Shown piece after piece: positions 17,381 through 25,195 of a stretch of 54,440 bases of DNA. The stretch is from NCBI GenBank assembly GCA_016715195.1, contig JADKBB010000023.1:1-54440 (forward strand). The letters run 5' to 3'. Under the pieces are notes generated by a model. It had not been told where the DNA came from. It made no database searches and worked only from the letters and a program-made list of their open reading frames with translations. Both the position numbers and the translations under genes were made by a program. This DNA comes from Candidatus Villigracilis proximus (GTDB lineage Bacteria > Chloroflexota > Anaerolineae > Anaerolineales > Villigracilaceae). Positions within the stretch are counted from its first letter, which is position 1. Each line of letters begins with the position of its first letter.

Positions 17381-18777
17381 AAGTTAAATAAGATCGTCAG
17401 CGCTTGAAAAGCCAACGCAGGGGTTGATAATGTAAAGAACAACCAGCCAAGCGAGACAAAGTTGAAAGTAAGAAAAATGCCAATTGTATTTAAGCCCAGC
17501 TGTCCCGTAGGATGAAGCGGGGTCTTCATCCTGATCCGCATGAATTCGCTCCAACGATTTTGGACGAAGAGGCCCAACCCGTGCCATAATCCCCAAAGCG
17601 CAAATCCCCAACTCACGCCATGCCACAAACCGATGATAACCATGGTTGAAATTTGCGTGATCAAAATGATTAGCGGTATGGGAACTTCTTTTGTGCGCAG
17701 GCTGCGTGTGATGGGATTAAAAAAATAAGCACGGAACCATTGCGTGAGAGTCATGTGCCATGAATTCCAAAACTGAGTCAGGTTGGGTTTTAGATATGGT
17801 GCTGTAAAATTTTCGGGCAAACGAATGCCCATGATGCGCGCGAGGCCGATGGCAATATCGGTGTAGCCGCTGAAATCAAAATAAATGCGCAATGAATAGG
17901 CGTAAAGAAAAAGCCACATCCACGCCGGCGATTTGACTTGATTGACCAAAACATCATTCAAGGCGATCAAAGTCAACGCATCGGCGATGACGAATTTTTT
18001 AAACAGGCCGACGAAGAAGCGCATCCCTGCTTGCGCCCAATCCTGTTCGGCTAAAGCGATGGGATTTCTCAGCTCCTGCACAAACCGCTCCGCGCGGTCG
18101 ATGGGACCTGCGGTGAAGGCTGGAAAAAATATTACATAGTTTACATATTCAGACAATGTCAACGCGGGCAGGCGATTGACCTGACGATCACGCAATGTAT
18201 GCATTAAACGAAATGCGATATATGAAAAGCCGAGCCATGAAATTAACAACTTTGAGTTCGAGGGTGGTTGTCCGCGCAGAGAGTTGATCAATTCAAAAGT
18301 TGTTTTGATAAGAAATGGAGTTTTCAAAAAGATAAAGAGCAAAATGATGGCAACAAAAGCCGCGCTAAAAACATAAAGCGGACGAGGCGTTTTAACAAGA
18401 ATAAAAATCAACACAGCAAATGAAACAAGCGCGAGCGCAAACATCCACAGGCGCGGCGTGGTGGTCATGTAAATTTTTTCGAAGCCGAAGAATTGATTCA
18501 AGTCCACGAGCAGCATGACGCCGATGATGACAAGAGCGGCCGGCCAGTTTTGTTTCAAGGTACGGGATTCAGGAGCAGAGACCAACAGCCAGCAAATCAC
18601 AGTTAATAAAATCGTGGCAGTCGGCACCCAATACATAAGGCTGACAAATTGCTGCGGAGGTTGCAGCCAGTAGACCACAAACACACTTGCGCCAAGCAAG
18701 GTCAACTCGCGGGCTTTGCCAAGCCGCCCGATGACTAATGCTGCAAGCGCAAGAATACCGATATTAAGTACGGTCAT
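17377..18777 (-). CDS. MBOAT-family membrane O-acyltransferase; DltB-position gene
   Basis: This 466-residue polytopic protein has 11-13 transmembrane segments. MBOAT hallmarks include SEYVNYVIFFPAFTAGPID, RIYFDFSGYTDIAIGLAR, NLTQFWNSWHMTLTQWFR and, near residue 390, IGLWHGVSWGFALWGLWHG, which contains the invariant catalytic His in the WHG context. These match AlgI, DltB and PatA-type enzymes that transfer acyl groups to extracytoplasmic acceptors. The stop-start overlap with the SGNH gene (ATGA) and the adjacent micropeptide stop (TAA-ATG) show a tightly coupled unit. The acceptor molecule is unknown. Confidence 0.9.
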   Translation of the reverse strand: MTVLNIGILALAALVIGRLGKARELTLLGASVFVVYWLQPPQQFVSLMYWVPTATILLTVICWLLVSAPESRTLKQNWPAALVIIGVMLLVDLNQFFGFEKIYMTTTPRLWMFALALVSFAVLIFILVKTPRPLYVFSAAFVAIILLFIFLKTPFLIKTTFELINSLRGQPPSNSKLLISWLGFSYIAFRLMHTLRDRQVNRLPALTLSEYVNYVIFFPAFTAGPIDRAERFVQELRNPIALAEQDWAQAGMRFFVGLFKKFVIADALTLIALNDVLVNQVKSPAWMWLFLYAYSLRIYFDFSGYTDIAIGLARIMGIRLPENFTAPYLKPNLTQFWNSWHMTLTQWFRAYFFNPITRSLRTKEVPIPLIILITQISTMVIIGLWHGVSWGFALWGLWHGLGLFVQNRWSEFMRIRMKTPLHPTGQLGLNTIGIFLTFNFVSLGWLFFTLSTPALAFQALTILFNL

Positions 18778-18885
18778 TTAAAAACCCTGATAGATCCACG
18801 TGGGGGTTGTATCGGCGGTGAAGATGGTCAATGCAATCAGGATCAGGCAGAGCAGAAATGCCAGCCAGTTTTCACGCGAGAAAAT
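18778..18885 (-). CDS. DltX-like micropeptide, C-terminal WIYQGF (start uncertain)
   Basis: A short frame immediately upstream of the MBOAT gene ends in TAA directly abutting the MBOAT ATG. It reads REN, WLAFLLCLILIALTIF (one transmembrane helix) and TADTTPTWIYQGF-stop. The C-terminal hexapeptide fits the [F/W]-x-Y-x-x-F pattern of Gram-positive DltX, in which the Tyr is known to be acylated as the donor to DltB's acceptor step. No ATG is present. An ATT at 18885 gives 35 residues. If the A4 run at 18869-18872 were A5, a GTG at 18875 would give MKNWLAFLL and a 32-residue peptide. Given the other homopolymer slips in this window, this is plausible. The peptide is not annotated by size cutoffs. 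Confidence 0.55.
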   Translation of the reverse strand: MFSRENWLAFLLCLILIALTIFTADTTPTWIYQGF

Positions 18886-19003
18886 TAGATTTTATTAACA
18901 CGAGTCACCAGTAAACAAGGGGAAATGCGGACTTGCTCTCGTGAGGTTTCCTTCTGACCTGTCCTTTGTGCTTAAAAGGGGGCTCCGCTCAGATGGGTGC
19001 AAC

Positions 19004-20090
19004 CTAATTAAATGTGCTCTTCAAAAAGGCTTCCATGAAACCATTTAACTCGCCATCCAAAACAGATTGTGTGTTGCCGGTTTCGTGGTCGGTGCGATGG
19101 TCTTTGACCATTTGGTATGGATGCAATACGTAAGAGCGAATCTGGCTGCCCCATTCGGCTTTGGTATATTCGCCTCGCAAAATGGCGCGTTCTTCATCTC
19201 TTTCGGCGGTCCGTAATTCGAGCAAGCGGGCGCGCAAAATATTCATGGCGAATTCGCGGTTTTGCGATTGCGAGCGTTCGTTTTGACAAGTCACCACAAT
19301 GCCGGTTGGGAGATGCGTCAGGCGCACAGCTGTGGCGTTCTTCTGCACGTTCTGTCCGCCGGCGCCGGAAGAGCGGAACACATCAAGTTTGATGTCACCC
19401 GGATTAATATCAATATTGGCTTCTTCCATTGAAACCTGCGGCAGGACTTCGATCAACGCGAAAGAAGTATGTCTGCGATGTGCGGCATCAAAGGGAGAAA
19501 GGCGCACCAAACGATGAACGCCTTTTTCTGAGCGCAAATAACCGAAGGCAAAACGTCCGCTGACGGCGATGGTCACACTTTTGATGCCGGCTTCTTCACC
19601 TGAGGTGTAATCAAGAATTTCGGTTTTGAATCCATTATCTTCCGCCCAGCGCAAATACATGCGCTCGATCATCCCCGCCCAATCTTGCGAGTCTGTTCCG
19701 CCCGCGCCAGCGTGGATCGCAAGAATGGCGTCATCGTGATCGTATGGGCCGGAGAACATCATATTGAACGCGCGCTTCTCAAGGTCGGCTTCGATGTTCT
19801 TAAGTTCGCCTTCAATGTCGGCGCGCAAAGATTCATCGTCCATGCGAACGAGTTCGATCAGGTCGTGAATATGCTGTTTTAATCCATTCCATGATTGCAC
19901 ATCGTCGCGCAAACTTGCGACGGTTTTCATTACGCTTTGTGCTTTTGTAGAATCATTCCAAAATTCCGGATGTTCGCTGTCTTTTTCGAGTTCTGAAAGT
20001 TTTACTTCCTTGCCCGCCAAGTCAAAGACGCACCATGAGTTGTTGAGTCAGGTCATTCGCGGCCTGCAAACGATTTAGTAAATCTTGCAT
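19004..20090 (-). CDS. prfB: peptide chain release factor 2 with programmed +1 frameshift
   Basis: The first frame starts at 20090 (MQDLLNRLQAANDL, preceded by AAGGAG). It ends at an in-frame TGA (20022-20024) inside CTT TGA C, the classic prfB frameshift site. A +1 slip gives LDLAGKEVKLSELEKD and the long frame to 19004. The protein shows the RF2 tripeptide SPF (LVRLSPFDAAHRRHTSF) and the GGQ loop (SSGAGGQNVQKNATA). It terminates translation at UGA and UAA codons and is autoregulated through its own UGA. The spacer upstream has only a weak GGTG instead of the strong internal Shine-Dalgarno typical of E. coli. The gene follows ftsY by 63 bases. Confidence 0.95.
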
Positions 20091-20104
20091 GATTGCTCCT
20101 TAAT

Positions 20105-20150
20105 ATTTTTAAACACAAAGGACACCAAGTACACAAAGGTAAAAACAAAA
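20105..20150. repeat. CACCAAGTACACAAAG-type dispersed repeat, single copy
   Basis: The word ACACAAAGGACACCAAGTAC, followed by ACAAAGG, lies between ftsY and prfB at about 20113-20139. Related words occur at 34521-34600 and 45504-45585. Confidence 0.7.
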
Positions 20151-20153
20151 TAC

Positions 20154-21065
20154 CTAAGCGTTGGATAAAATTCCGTCAACAAAAGCATCGGGGTCAAAGG
20201 GCTGCAGGTCTTCGGGTTTTTCGCCCAAGCCGGCAAATAAGATCGGCAAGCCAAGTTCGCGCTGAATGGCAAAGGCCATGCCGCCGCGCGCAGATGAATC
20301 CAATTTTGAGAGGATAACACCTGTCACATGCACCGCTTCTTTAAATGAACGAGCCTGCTGCAGTGCGTTCTGTCCGATGGTGGCATCGAGCACGAGCCAA
20401 ACCTCATGCGGCGCACCCGGCAGGGCCTTCCCTACTACGCGATTAACTTTCTTTAATTCTTCCATTAAGTTAAAACGTGTATGTAAACGTCCGGCGGTAT
20501 CGATCATGACGATGTCTACACTGCGGGCGACTCCAGCCTGAACGGCATTGAACGCCACTGCACCCGGGTCACTCTCCGAGGCGCCCACGATCACTTCGAC
20601 CTTTAGCCTGTCACCCCAAACCTGAAGCTGGTCCATCGCTGCAGCACGAAAGGTATCGGCGGCTCCGAGTAATATCTTTTTACCTTCTGAATTAAATCGG
20701 GCAGTGAGCTTACCAATGGTTGTGGTTTTACCAGAGCCGTTGACTCCAACCACGAGAATGATGGTTGGTTTGTTGTTGAAGTCCAATGAAACAGGCGTAT
20801 CGAGGCGGACGCGCAGTTCCTGCCGCAGCGTGGCAAAAAGCTCATCGGCGCGAATCAGGCCTTCGGTCCGCGCGATGCGTTTGAGAGAATCCAAAACGGA
20901 GGTGGTGGTTTCGATTCCCAAATCCGCTTGAAGGAGGAGCGCTTCCAAATCATCCCATGTTTCGTTTGTGATCTCAGAGGTGCCAAGTAATGAAGCAATC
21001 TGCCCGAAGGCGGCCTTGCTTGAGCGGGAGAGTCCATCTTTCCAACGTGATAAAAAATTAGCCAT
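20154..21065 (-). CDS. ftsY: signal recognition particle receptor FtsY
   Basis: The 303-residue protein is an NG-domain FtsY without the acidic A domain. The N domain (residues 1-95) is followed by the GTPase: GVNGSGKTTTIGKLTA (G1), AADTFRAAAMDQL (G2/insertion region), VMIDTAGRLHT (G3) and ILSKLDSSARGG (G4), ending LGEKPEDLQPFDPDAF. It docks the SRP-ribosome complex at the membrane. The short form is typical of many bacteria outside the Proteobacteria. It is divergent from trxA across a 114-base gap. Confidence 0.95.
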   Translation of the reverse strand: MANFLSRWKDGLSRSSKAAFGQIASLLGTSEITNETWDDLEALLLQADLGIETTTSVLDSLKRIARTEGLIRADELFATLRQELRVRLDTPVSLDFNNKPTIILVVGVNGSGKTTTIGKLTARFNSEGKKILLGAADTFRAAAMDQLQVWGDRLKVEVIVGASESDPGAVAFNAVQAGVARSVDIVMIDTAGRLHTRFNLMEELKKVNRVVGKALPGAPHEVWLVLDATIGQNALQQARSFKEAVHVTGVILSKLDSSARGGMAFAIQRELGLPILFAGLGEKPEDLQPFDPDAFVDGILSNA

Positions 21066-21179
21066 GACCGGCGATTATATCACGCGGCATTAATGCCTTT
21101 TATGTTATACTTTTCTGGCTTTATAAAGCAAAATTGTTACGGAATAAAAAGCCGTACCTCAAAAAAGGAAAAATAAAAA

Positions 21180-21524
21180 ATGGCTGGAGAACCTATTCAT
21201 ATTACAGACGAGGCTTTCGAAAAGGTGGTGATGCAATCATCCCTGCCCGTGATCGTGGATTTTTGGGCGCCGTGGTGCGGCCCATGTAAAATGGTAGCCC
21301 CTATTCTGGACAAGCTGGCCCAGGAGCAGGAAGGCAAACTCATTGTGGCAAAAATTAATACAGACGATCATAATGAGTGGATGCAAAAATTTGGCATTCA
21401 AGGCATTCCCACTCTACTTTTTGTTTCAGACGGAAAAGTGGTGCATCGTCAGGTCGGCGCATTGCCCGAGCGGATGCTGCGCGAAGTTGTCACCCAATTT
21501 CTGGATGTGATCAAGCAAAAGTAA
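21180..21524 (+). CDS. thioredoxin
   Basis: The protein has 114 residues and one thioredoxin fold. The active site is FWAPWCGPCKMVAPILDKLA near residue 29-48, with canonical WCGPCK. The cis-proline loop GIPTLLFVSDGKVV lies near residue 73. AAGGAAAA precedes the ATG. There is no signal peptide, so it is a cytoplasmic disulfide reductase. A lipoprotein gene follows after 25 bases. Confidence 0.94.
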   Translation: MAGEPIHITDEAFEKVVMQSSLPVIVDFWAPWCGPCKMVAPILDKLAQEQEGKLIVAKINTDDHNEWMQKFGIQGIPTLLFVSDGKVVHRQVGALPERMLREVVTQFLDVIKQK

Positions 21525-21549
21525 TTCTGTCGGCAAAAGGAAGTGAGCC

Positions 21550-22236
21550 ATGAAAAAGTTGTTTGTCTTAACAATGGTGCTTGGCCTGACATTAAGCGCC
21601 TGTCTGCCTGCGGCACCTCAGGAAACGGCTACCGTGGCTCCCGTTTCCATTGTAGATCTGGAAGCAACCGCCGCAATTTTTGTAGAGCAAACACTTCAAT
21701 CTCTGCCCACTTCAACGCCGATCCCAAGCAACACCCCCGTGATGGTGACGGCCACACAGACCGTCACGCAGACTGCAACTACCGCGCCCACAACGCCGGT
21801 GGAGACTCAAAATCCGATCCTGCTGACGCTAACTGCAACATTAGGCACCGGCACACCTGCAACCAATGCGCCCGGAACATTACAGCCCTCTGCAACGTCT
21901 ACTGTCAATGCGAACCCCGCATTCAGCGCCACGGTGACAGAAACGCCGCATCTGCAATATTACGGGACAATGCCGCCTTATCTGGCATATTCAAAAATTA
22001 CACTGAACAATAAATCAAAAAGTGAAGTGTACATTTCGCTGCAATGCACGACAAGCGAAGGCTACAAGACGATCATTGAATATCCAGTCAATGGCCAGAT
22101 AAAAGCCAACGCCCCGGTCGGAAAATATGTTTATGTGGCCTGGGTAGGCGGCAGAAAAATCATTGGAAAATTCACCCTGTCAAATGACCATGATCTGATC
22201 ATCAACATATTCAAAGATCATCTGGAAATAAAATAG
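21550..22236 (+). CDS. lipoprotein with Thr/Pro linker, paralogue of the next gene
   Basis: The 228-residue protein has a type II signal, MKKLFVLTMVLGLTLSAC (lipobox LSAC, Cys 18). A linker rich in Thr, Ala and Pro runs from about residue 45 to 135. The C-terminal domain of about 80 residues starts LAYSKITLNNKSKSEVYI and ends near LSNDHDLIINIFKDHLEIK, a beta-sandwich-like pattern. AGGAAGTGAGCC precedes the ATG. I recognise no enzyme motif. The following gene has the same layout, so these are tandem paralogues, probably surface-anchored through the lipid. Confidence 0.78.
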   Translation: MKKLFVLTMVLGLTLSACLPAAPQETATVAPVSIVDLEATAAIFVEQTLQSLPTSTPIPSNTPVMVTATQTVTQTATTAPTTPVETQNPILLTLTATLGTGTPATNAPGTLQPSATSTVNANPAFSATVTETPHLQYYGTMPPYLAYSKITLNNKSKSEVYISLQCTTSEGYKTIIEYPVNGQIKANAPVGKYVYVAWVGGRKIIGKFTLSNDHDLIINIFKDHLEIK

Positions 22237-22273
22237 AACCGAAAACGACTATTCAAAAATGGAGAAACAAATA

Positions 22274-22891
22274 ATGCTCAAACGTATATTCCCTATCTTA
22301 TTAATATTGGCTGTTTTTCTGACGGCCTGCGGTGCGCAAGGCACCCCCACCATGGCTCCAGTGGACGTGCAAAATACTGCCGTCTCAGCCGCGTGGACGA
22401 TGGTCGCAGCGACACAACTTGCCATCCCAACCGCCACACCCCTGCCACCCACGGAAACTGCCAGCCCCACACCATTGCCAACTTTCACCGCGGTACCGCT
22501 TACTCTGCCCACACTTCCCCCGGCCAGTCTGCCAACAGCCACTGCGGCATCCTCTGACTCCAATTGTTTAAAACCATTGAACATGGGCGAAGCCGGACCC
22601 ACATCACCGATCCGTATTGAAAATCAAAGCGGCGGCACACTCACTTCTGTGTCATTAAATCTGGTCGAAGGCTCAAATAAATTTGGTCAATGCGGCGCGC
22701 TCACCGTCCTCAACATTGGCCCCAATTCAACCAAAACCATCCAGGCGCCCAAAGGCACATGGTGGGCTTATGCGTGGATCACCTACAAAGATGGGACAAG
22801 CGGTAATGCCTCTGGAAGTTTTATCCTGAATGAAGGGTATGAAGATCTGGTCAGCATCGTCGTTAAAAAAGAAATCATTGTTGCGAAATAA
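22274..22891 (+). CDS. lipoprotein with Thr/Pro linker, second paralogue
   Basis: The protein has 205 residues from the ATG at 22274, with GGAG ten bases before it. Its signal is MLKRIFPILLILAVFLTAC, with lipobox LTAC. A Pro/Thr linker follows from about residue 45 to 95. The C-terminal domain begins near IRIENQSGGTLTSVSLNLV and has GTWWAYAWITYKDG, resembling the VGKYVYVAWVGG segment of the upstream lipoprotein. The shared fold and order argue for duplication. The function is unknown. Confidence 0.78.
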   Translation: MLKRIFPILLILAVFLTACGAQGTPTMAPVDVQNTAVSAAWTMVAATQLAIPTATPLPPTETASPTPLPTFTAVPLTLPTLPPASLPTATAASSDSNCLKPLNMGEAGPTSPIRIENQSGGTLTSVSLNLVEGSNKFGQCGALTVLNIGPNSTKTIQAPKGTWWAYAWITYKDGTSGNASGSFILNEGYEDLVSIVVKKEIIVAK

Positions 22892-22908
22892 CGGAAATTT
22901 AAAATAAC

Positions 22909-22944
22909 AAAAAAGAGCCGCGAAAATTCGCGGCTCTTTTTTGT
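22909..22944. terminator. bidirectional hairpin terminator
   Basis: AAAAGAGCCGCGAA pairs with TTCGCGGCTCTTTT around a short AA loop, with A and T runs outside. It sits between the lipoprotein genes and the convergent murA. Confidence 0.88.
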
Positions 22945-22955
22945 TGCAGTATAAA

Positions 22956-24236
22956 CTACTCAGTAGCCCGTTCAATTTTTGCGCCAAGTGACCGTAATTT
23001 TTCATCCACTCTTTCGTAGCCGCGCTCGATCTGAACAATGTTCCGAATCTTTGACGTCCCTTTGGCCGCCAGCGCAGCAAGTAACAAGGCCATGCCGGCG
23101 CGAATATCGGGGCTTTCCAGTTTTTCGCTATATAACTGCGTCGGTCCCTGAATTAAGACACGATACGGATCACATAAGATGATACGGGCGCCCATACCGA
23201 CCAATTTATCGGTGAAATACATGCGCCCAGAAAACATCCAATCGTGGAAAAGCACAGAACCTGCGGCTTGCGTTGCAACAGTGATGGCAATACTGGTCAG
23301 ATCGGTCGGGAAAGCCGGCCAGACATTGGTCTTGATCTCAGGCACAGCTCCATCAAGATCAGAAGCAATGACGAGCGGCTGCTCGGCAGGCACGATCAAG
23401 TCACTCCCTTCCACCTGCCATTGCACACCAAGTCGATGAAAAACCTGCCGCACCATTTCAAGATGCTGCACACCTGCGTTGTGAATCCGAATGTTTCCGT
23501 GCGTTACAACAGCCGCGCCAATATAACTAACAACTTCCAGCAGATCGGGTCCAATCGTAAACTCGCCGCCATTCAAACGGGATACACCGGTAATATGCAA
23601 TGTATTCGAGCCGATGCCTTCTATTTTTGCGCCCAAAATATTTAAGAAATTACACACTTCCTGCACATGCGGTTCAGAGGCGGCATTGCGGATCTTCGTT
23701 TCACCCTTGGCAAGCACAGCGGCCATGACCGCATTTTCAGTAGCGGTAACACTGGCTTCATCCAAAAGCATATCTGCGCCGTGTAATCCATTGGAAGTGA
23801 TCTCGAACACACGGTCATACTTTACTTCTGCGCCCAGAGCACGCAACGCCAAAATATGTGTATCCAAACGACGACGCCCGATGACATCACCGCCAGGGGG
23901 AGGCAAATGAACACCGCCTGCACGAGCCAGAACGGGACCCGCAATGAGAATTGAAGCTCGAATGCGGCGGCACAGATCAGGGTCAAGATGCGAGGCGATT
24001 AATTCCTTCGTTGTAATACGCCACGTATTCGCACCCAAATCCTCCACCACTGCCCCCAGACTCTCGATCAACTTTCGCATGGCAAGCACATCACGAATCT
24101 GCGGCAGGTTGTGCAGGATAACCGGTTCCTCGGTCAACAAACATGCGGCCAGCAAAGGCAAGGCCGCATTCTTATTCCCTGACGGGGTCACTTCACCGCG
24201 CAATGGGATTCCACCTTCGATCACAAATTCTTCCAT
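22956..24236 (-). CDS. murA: UDP-N-acetylglucosamine 1-carboxyvinyltransferase with Asp in place of the catalytic Cys
   Basis: The 426-residue protein is a full-length EPT-synthase fold, starting MEEFVIEGGIPLRGEVTPSGNKNAALPLL. It catalyses the first committed step of peptidoglycan synthesis from UDP-GlcNAc and phosphoenolpyruvate. The active-site loop reads HLPPPGGDVIGRRRLDTH, where the usual PGGC is PGGD. A Cys-to-Asp change at this position is known from naturally fosfomycin-insensitive MurA enzymes (mycobacterial and chlamydial type). The reaction can still proceed. It is monocistronic and divergent from the prepilin peptidase. Confidence 0.93.
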   Translation of the reverse strand: MEEFVIEGGIPLRGEVTPSGNKNAALPLLAACLLTEEPVILHNLPQIRDVLAMRKLIESLGAVVEDLGANTWRITTKELIASHLDPDLCRRIRASILIAGPVLARAGGVHLPPPGGDVIGRRRLDTHILALRALGAEVKYDRVFEITSNGLHGADMLLDEASVTATENAVMAAVLAKGETKIRNAASEPHVQEVCNFLNILGAKIEGIGSNTLHITGVSRLNGGEFTIGPDLLEVVSYIGAAVVTHGNIRIHNAGVQHLEMVRQVFHRLGVQWQVEGSDLIVPAEQPLVIASDLDGAVPEIKTNVWPAFPTDLTSIAITVATQAAGSVLFHDWMFSGRMYFTDKLVGMGARIILCDPYRVLIQGPTQLYSEKLESPDIRAGMALLLAALAAKGTSKIRNIVQIERGYERVDEKLRSLGAKIERATE

Positions 24237-24362
24237 TACACTCTCCTCTTTGAACTTTCAGGATTGTAAGTCAGTTTTTAATTTTCGCCAAGAACATTAC
24301 AATTGACTTGCGCCTATAATGACTTTACGTGACGGTCAAAATTGGAATTATAATAATTTGAT

Positions 24363-25151
24363 ATGTCCATACTTTTAATCGTACCCGCCATTATCGGATG
24401 GCTTGCAGGATGGCTTGTCAATTATCTTGCAGATGTTCTGCCAGGTACGCGGCGGCTTAGCCAGCCCGCGTGCGTTCAATGCAACGAACCATTGGAGTGG
24501 AAGGAGTATCTTCTTTTTCAACCCTGTAAAAATGGCCACTCACGCAAAGTCCGCGCCTGGATCGTTCAAGCGGTTCTGCTTTCGGCCAGTATATATACAT
24601 GGCTCAACCCGCCCGCAAAAATTGGATATATTTTCGGATTTACGATCATTATCTATTTTGCAACGATTATTGTCATTGACATTGAACATCACCTGATCCT
24701 GCACCCGACGAGTATCTTCGGATCTCTACTTGGACTGATAACGGGTACCATTTCTCATGGCATTTCCGCCACCCTTTGGGGCGGACTCGGCGGCCTGCTG
24801 ATCATGATCGGTTTTTATTATTTCGGCATCCTCTTCACCCGCATCCGCGCCAGACGCATGAAATCAGCCGGACAGGAAGCAGATGATGAAGAAGCTCTTG
24901 GTCAGGGAGATGTGATCCTTGCCACCGTGCTGGGATTTATGCTTGGCTGGCCGTTGATCTGGCTTAGTTTATTGCTTGGAATTCTGTTGGGCGGATTTTT
25001 CAGCCTGCTGTTGATCCTCTGGCTGGTCATTAACCGCAAGTATGAGAATAATGCTTTAATGCTTTTCATTCCATACGGCCCCTATCTGGTCACCGGCGCT
25101 TATCTGATCATTTTTTTTCCAAAATTTATCGAGATGCTTGTGCCTGGATAA
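24363..25151 (+). CDS. prepilin peptidase (A24 family)
   Basis: The 262-residue protein has about seven to eight transmembrane helices. A Cys-bearing loop, CVQCNEP then CKNGH, follows the first helix, as in TadV/PilD-type enzymes with a zinc-like site. The catalytic aspartates lie in VIDIEHHLILHP and GQGDVILATVLGF. It should cut class III or type IV-like leader peptides in the membrane. The following genes encode TadE/TadG proteins that carry such N-terminal helices. No other Tad apparatus gene is present in the window. Confidence 0.9.
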   Translation: MSILLIVPAIIGWLAGWLVNYLADVLPGTRRLSQPACVQCNEPLEWKEYLLFQPCKNGHSRKVRAWIVQAVLLSASIYTWLNPPAKIGYIFGFTIIIYFATIIVIDIEHHLILHPTSIFGSLLGLITGTISHGISATLWGGLGGLLIMIGFYYFGILFTRIRARRMKSAGQEADDEEALGQGDVILATVLGFMLGWPLIWLSLLLGILLGGFFSLLLILWLVINRKYENNALMLFIPYGPYLVTGAYLIIFFPKFIEMLVPG

Positions 25152-25195
25152 TTTGATCGCACATTGCACAGACATCCACGAAAGAGTGACAAAAA

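Noticed and set aside
20022..20024. prfB stop as a consensus error
   Set aside because: CTT TGA C is the standard programmed frameshift site; it is expected.
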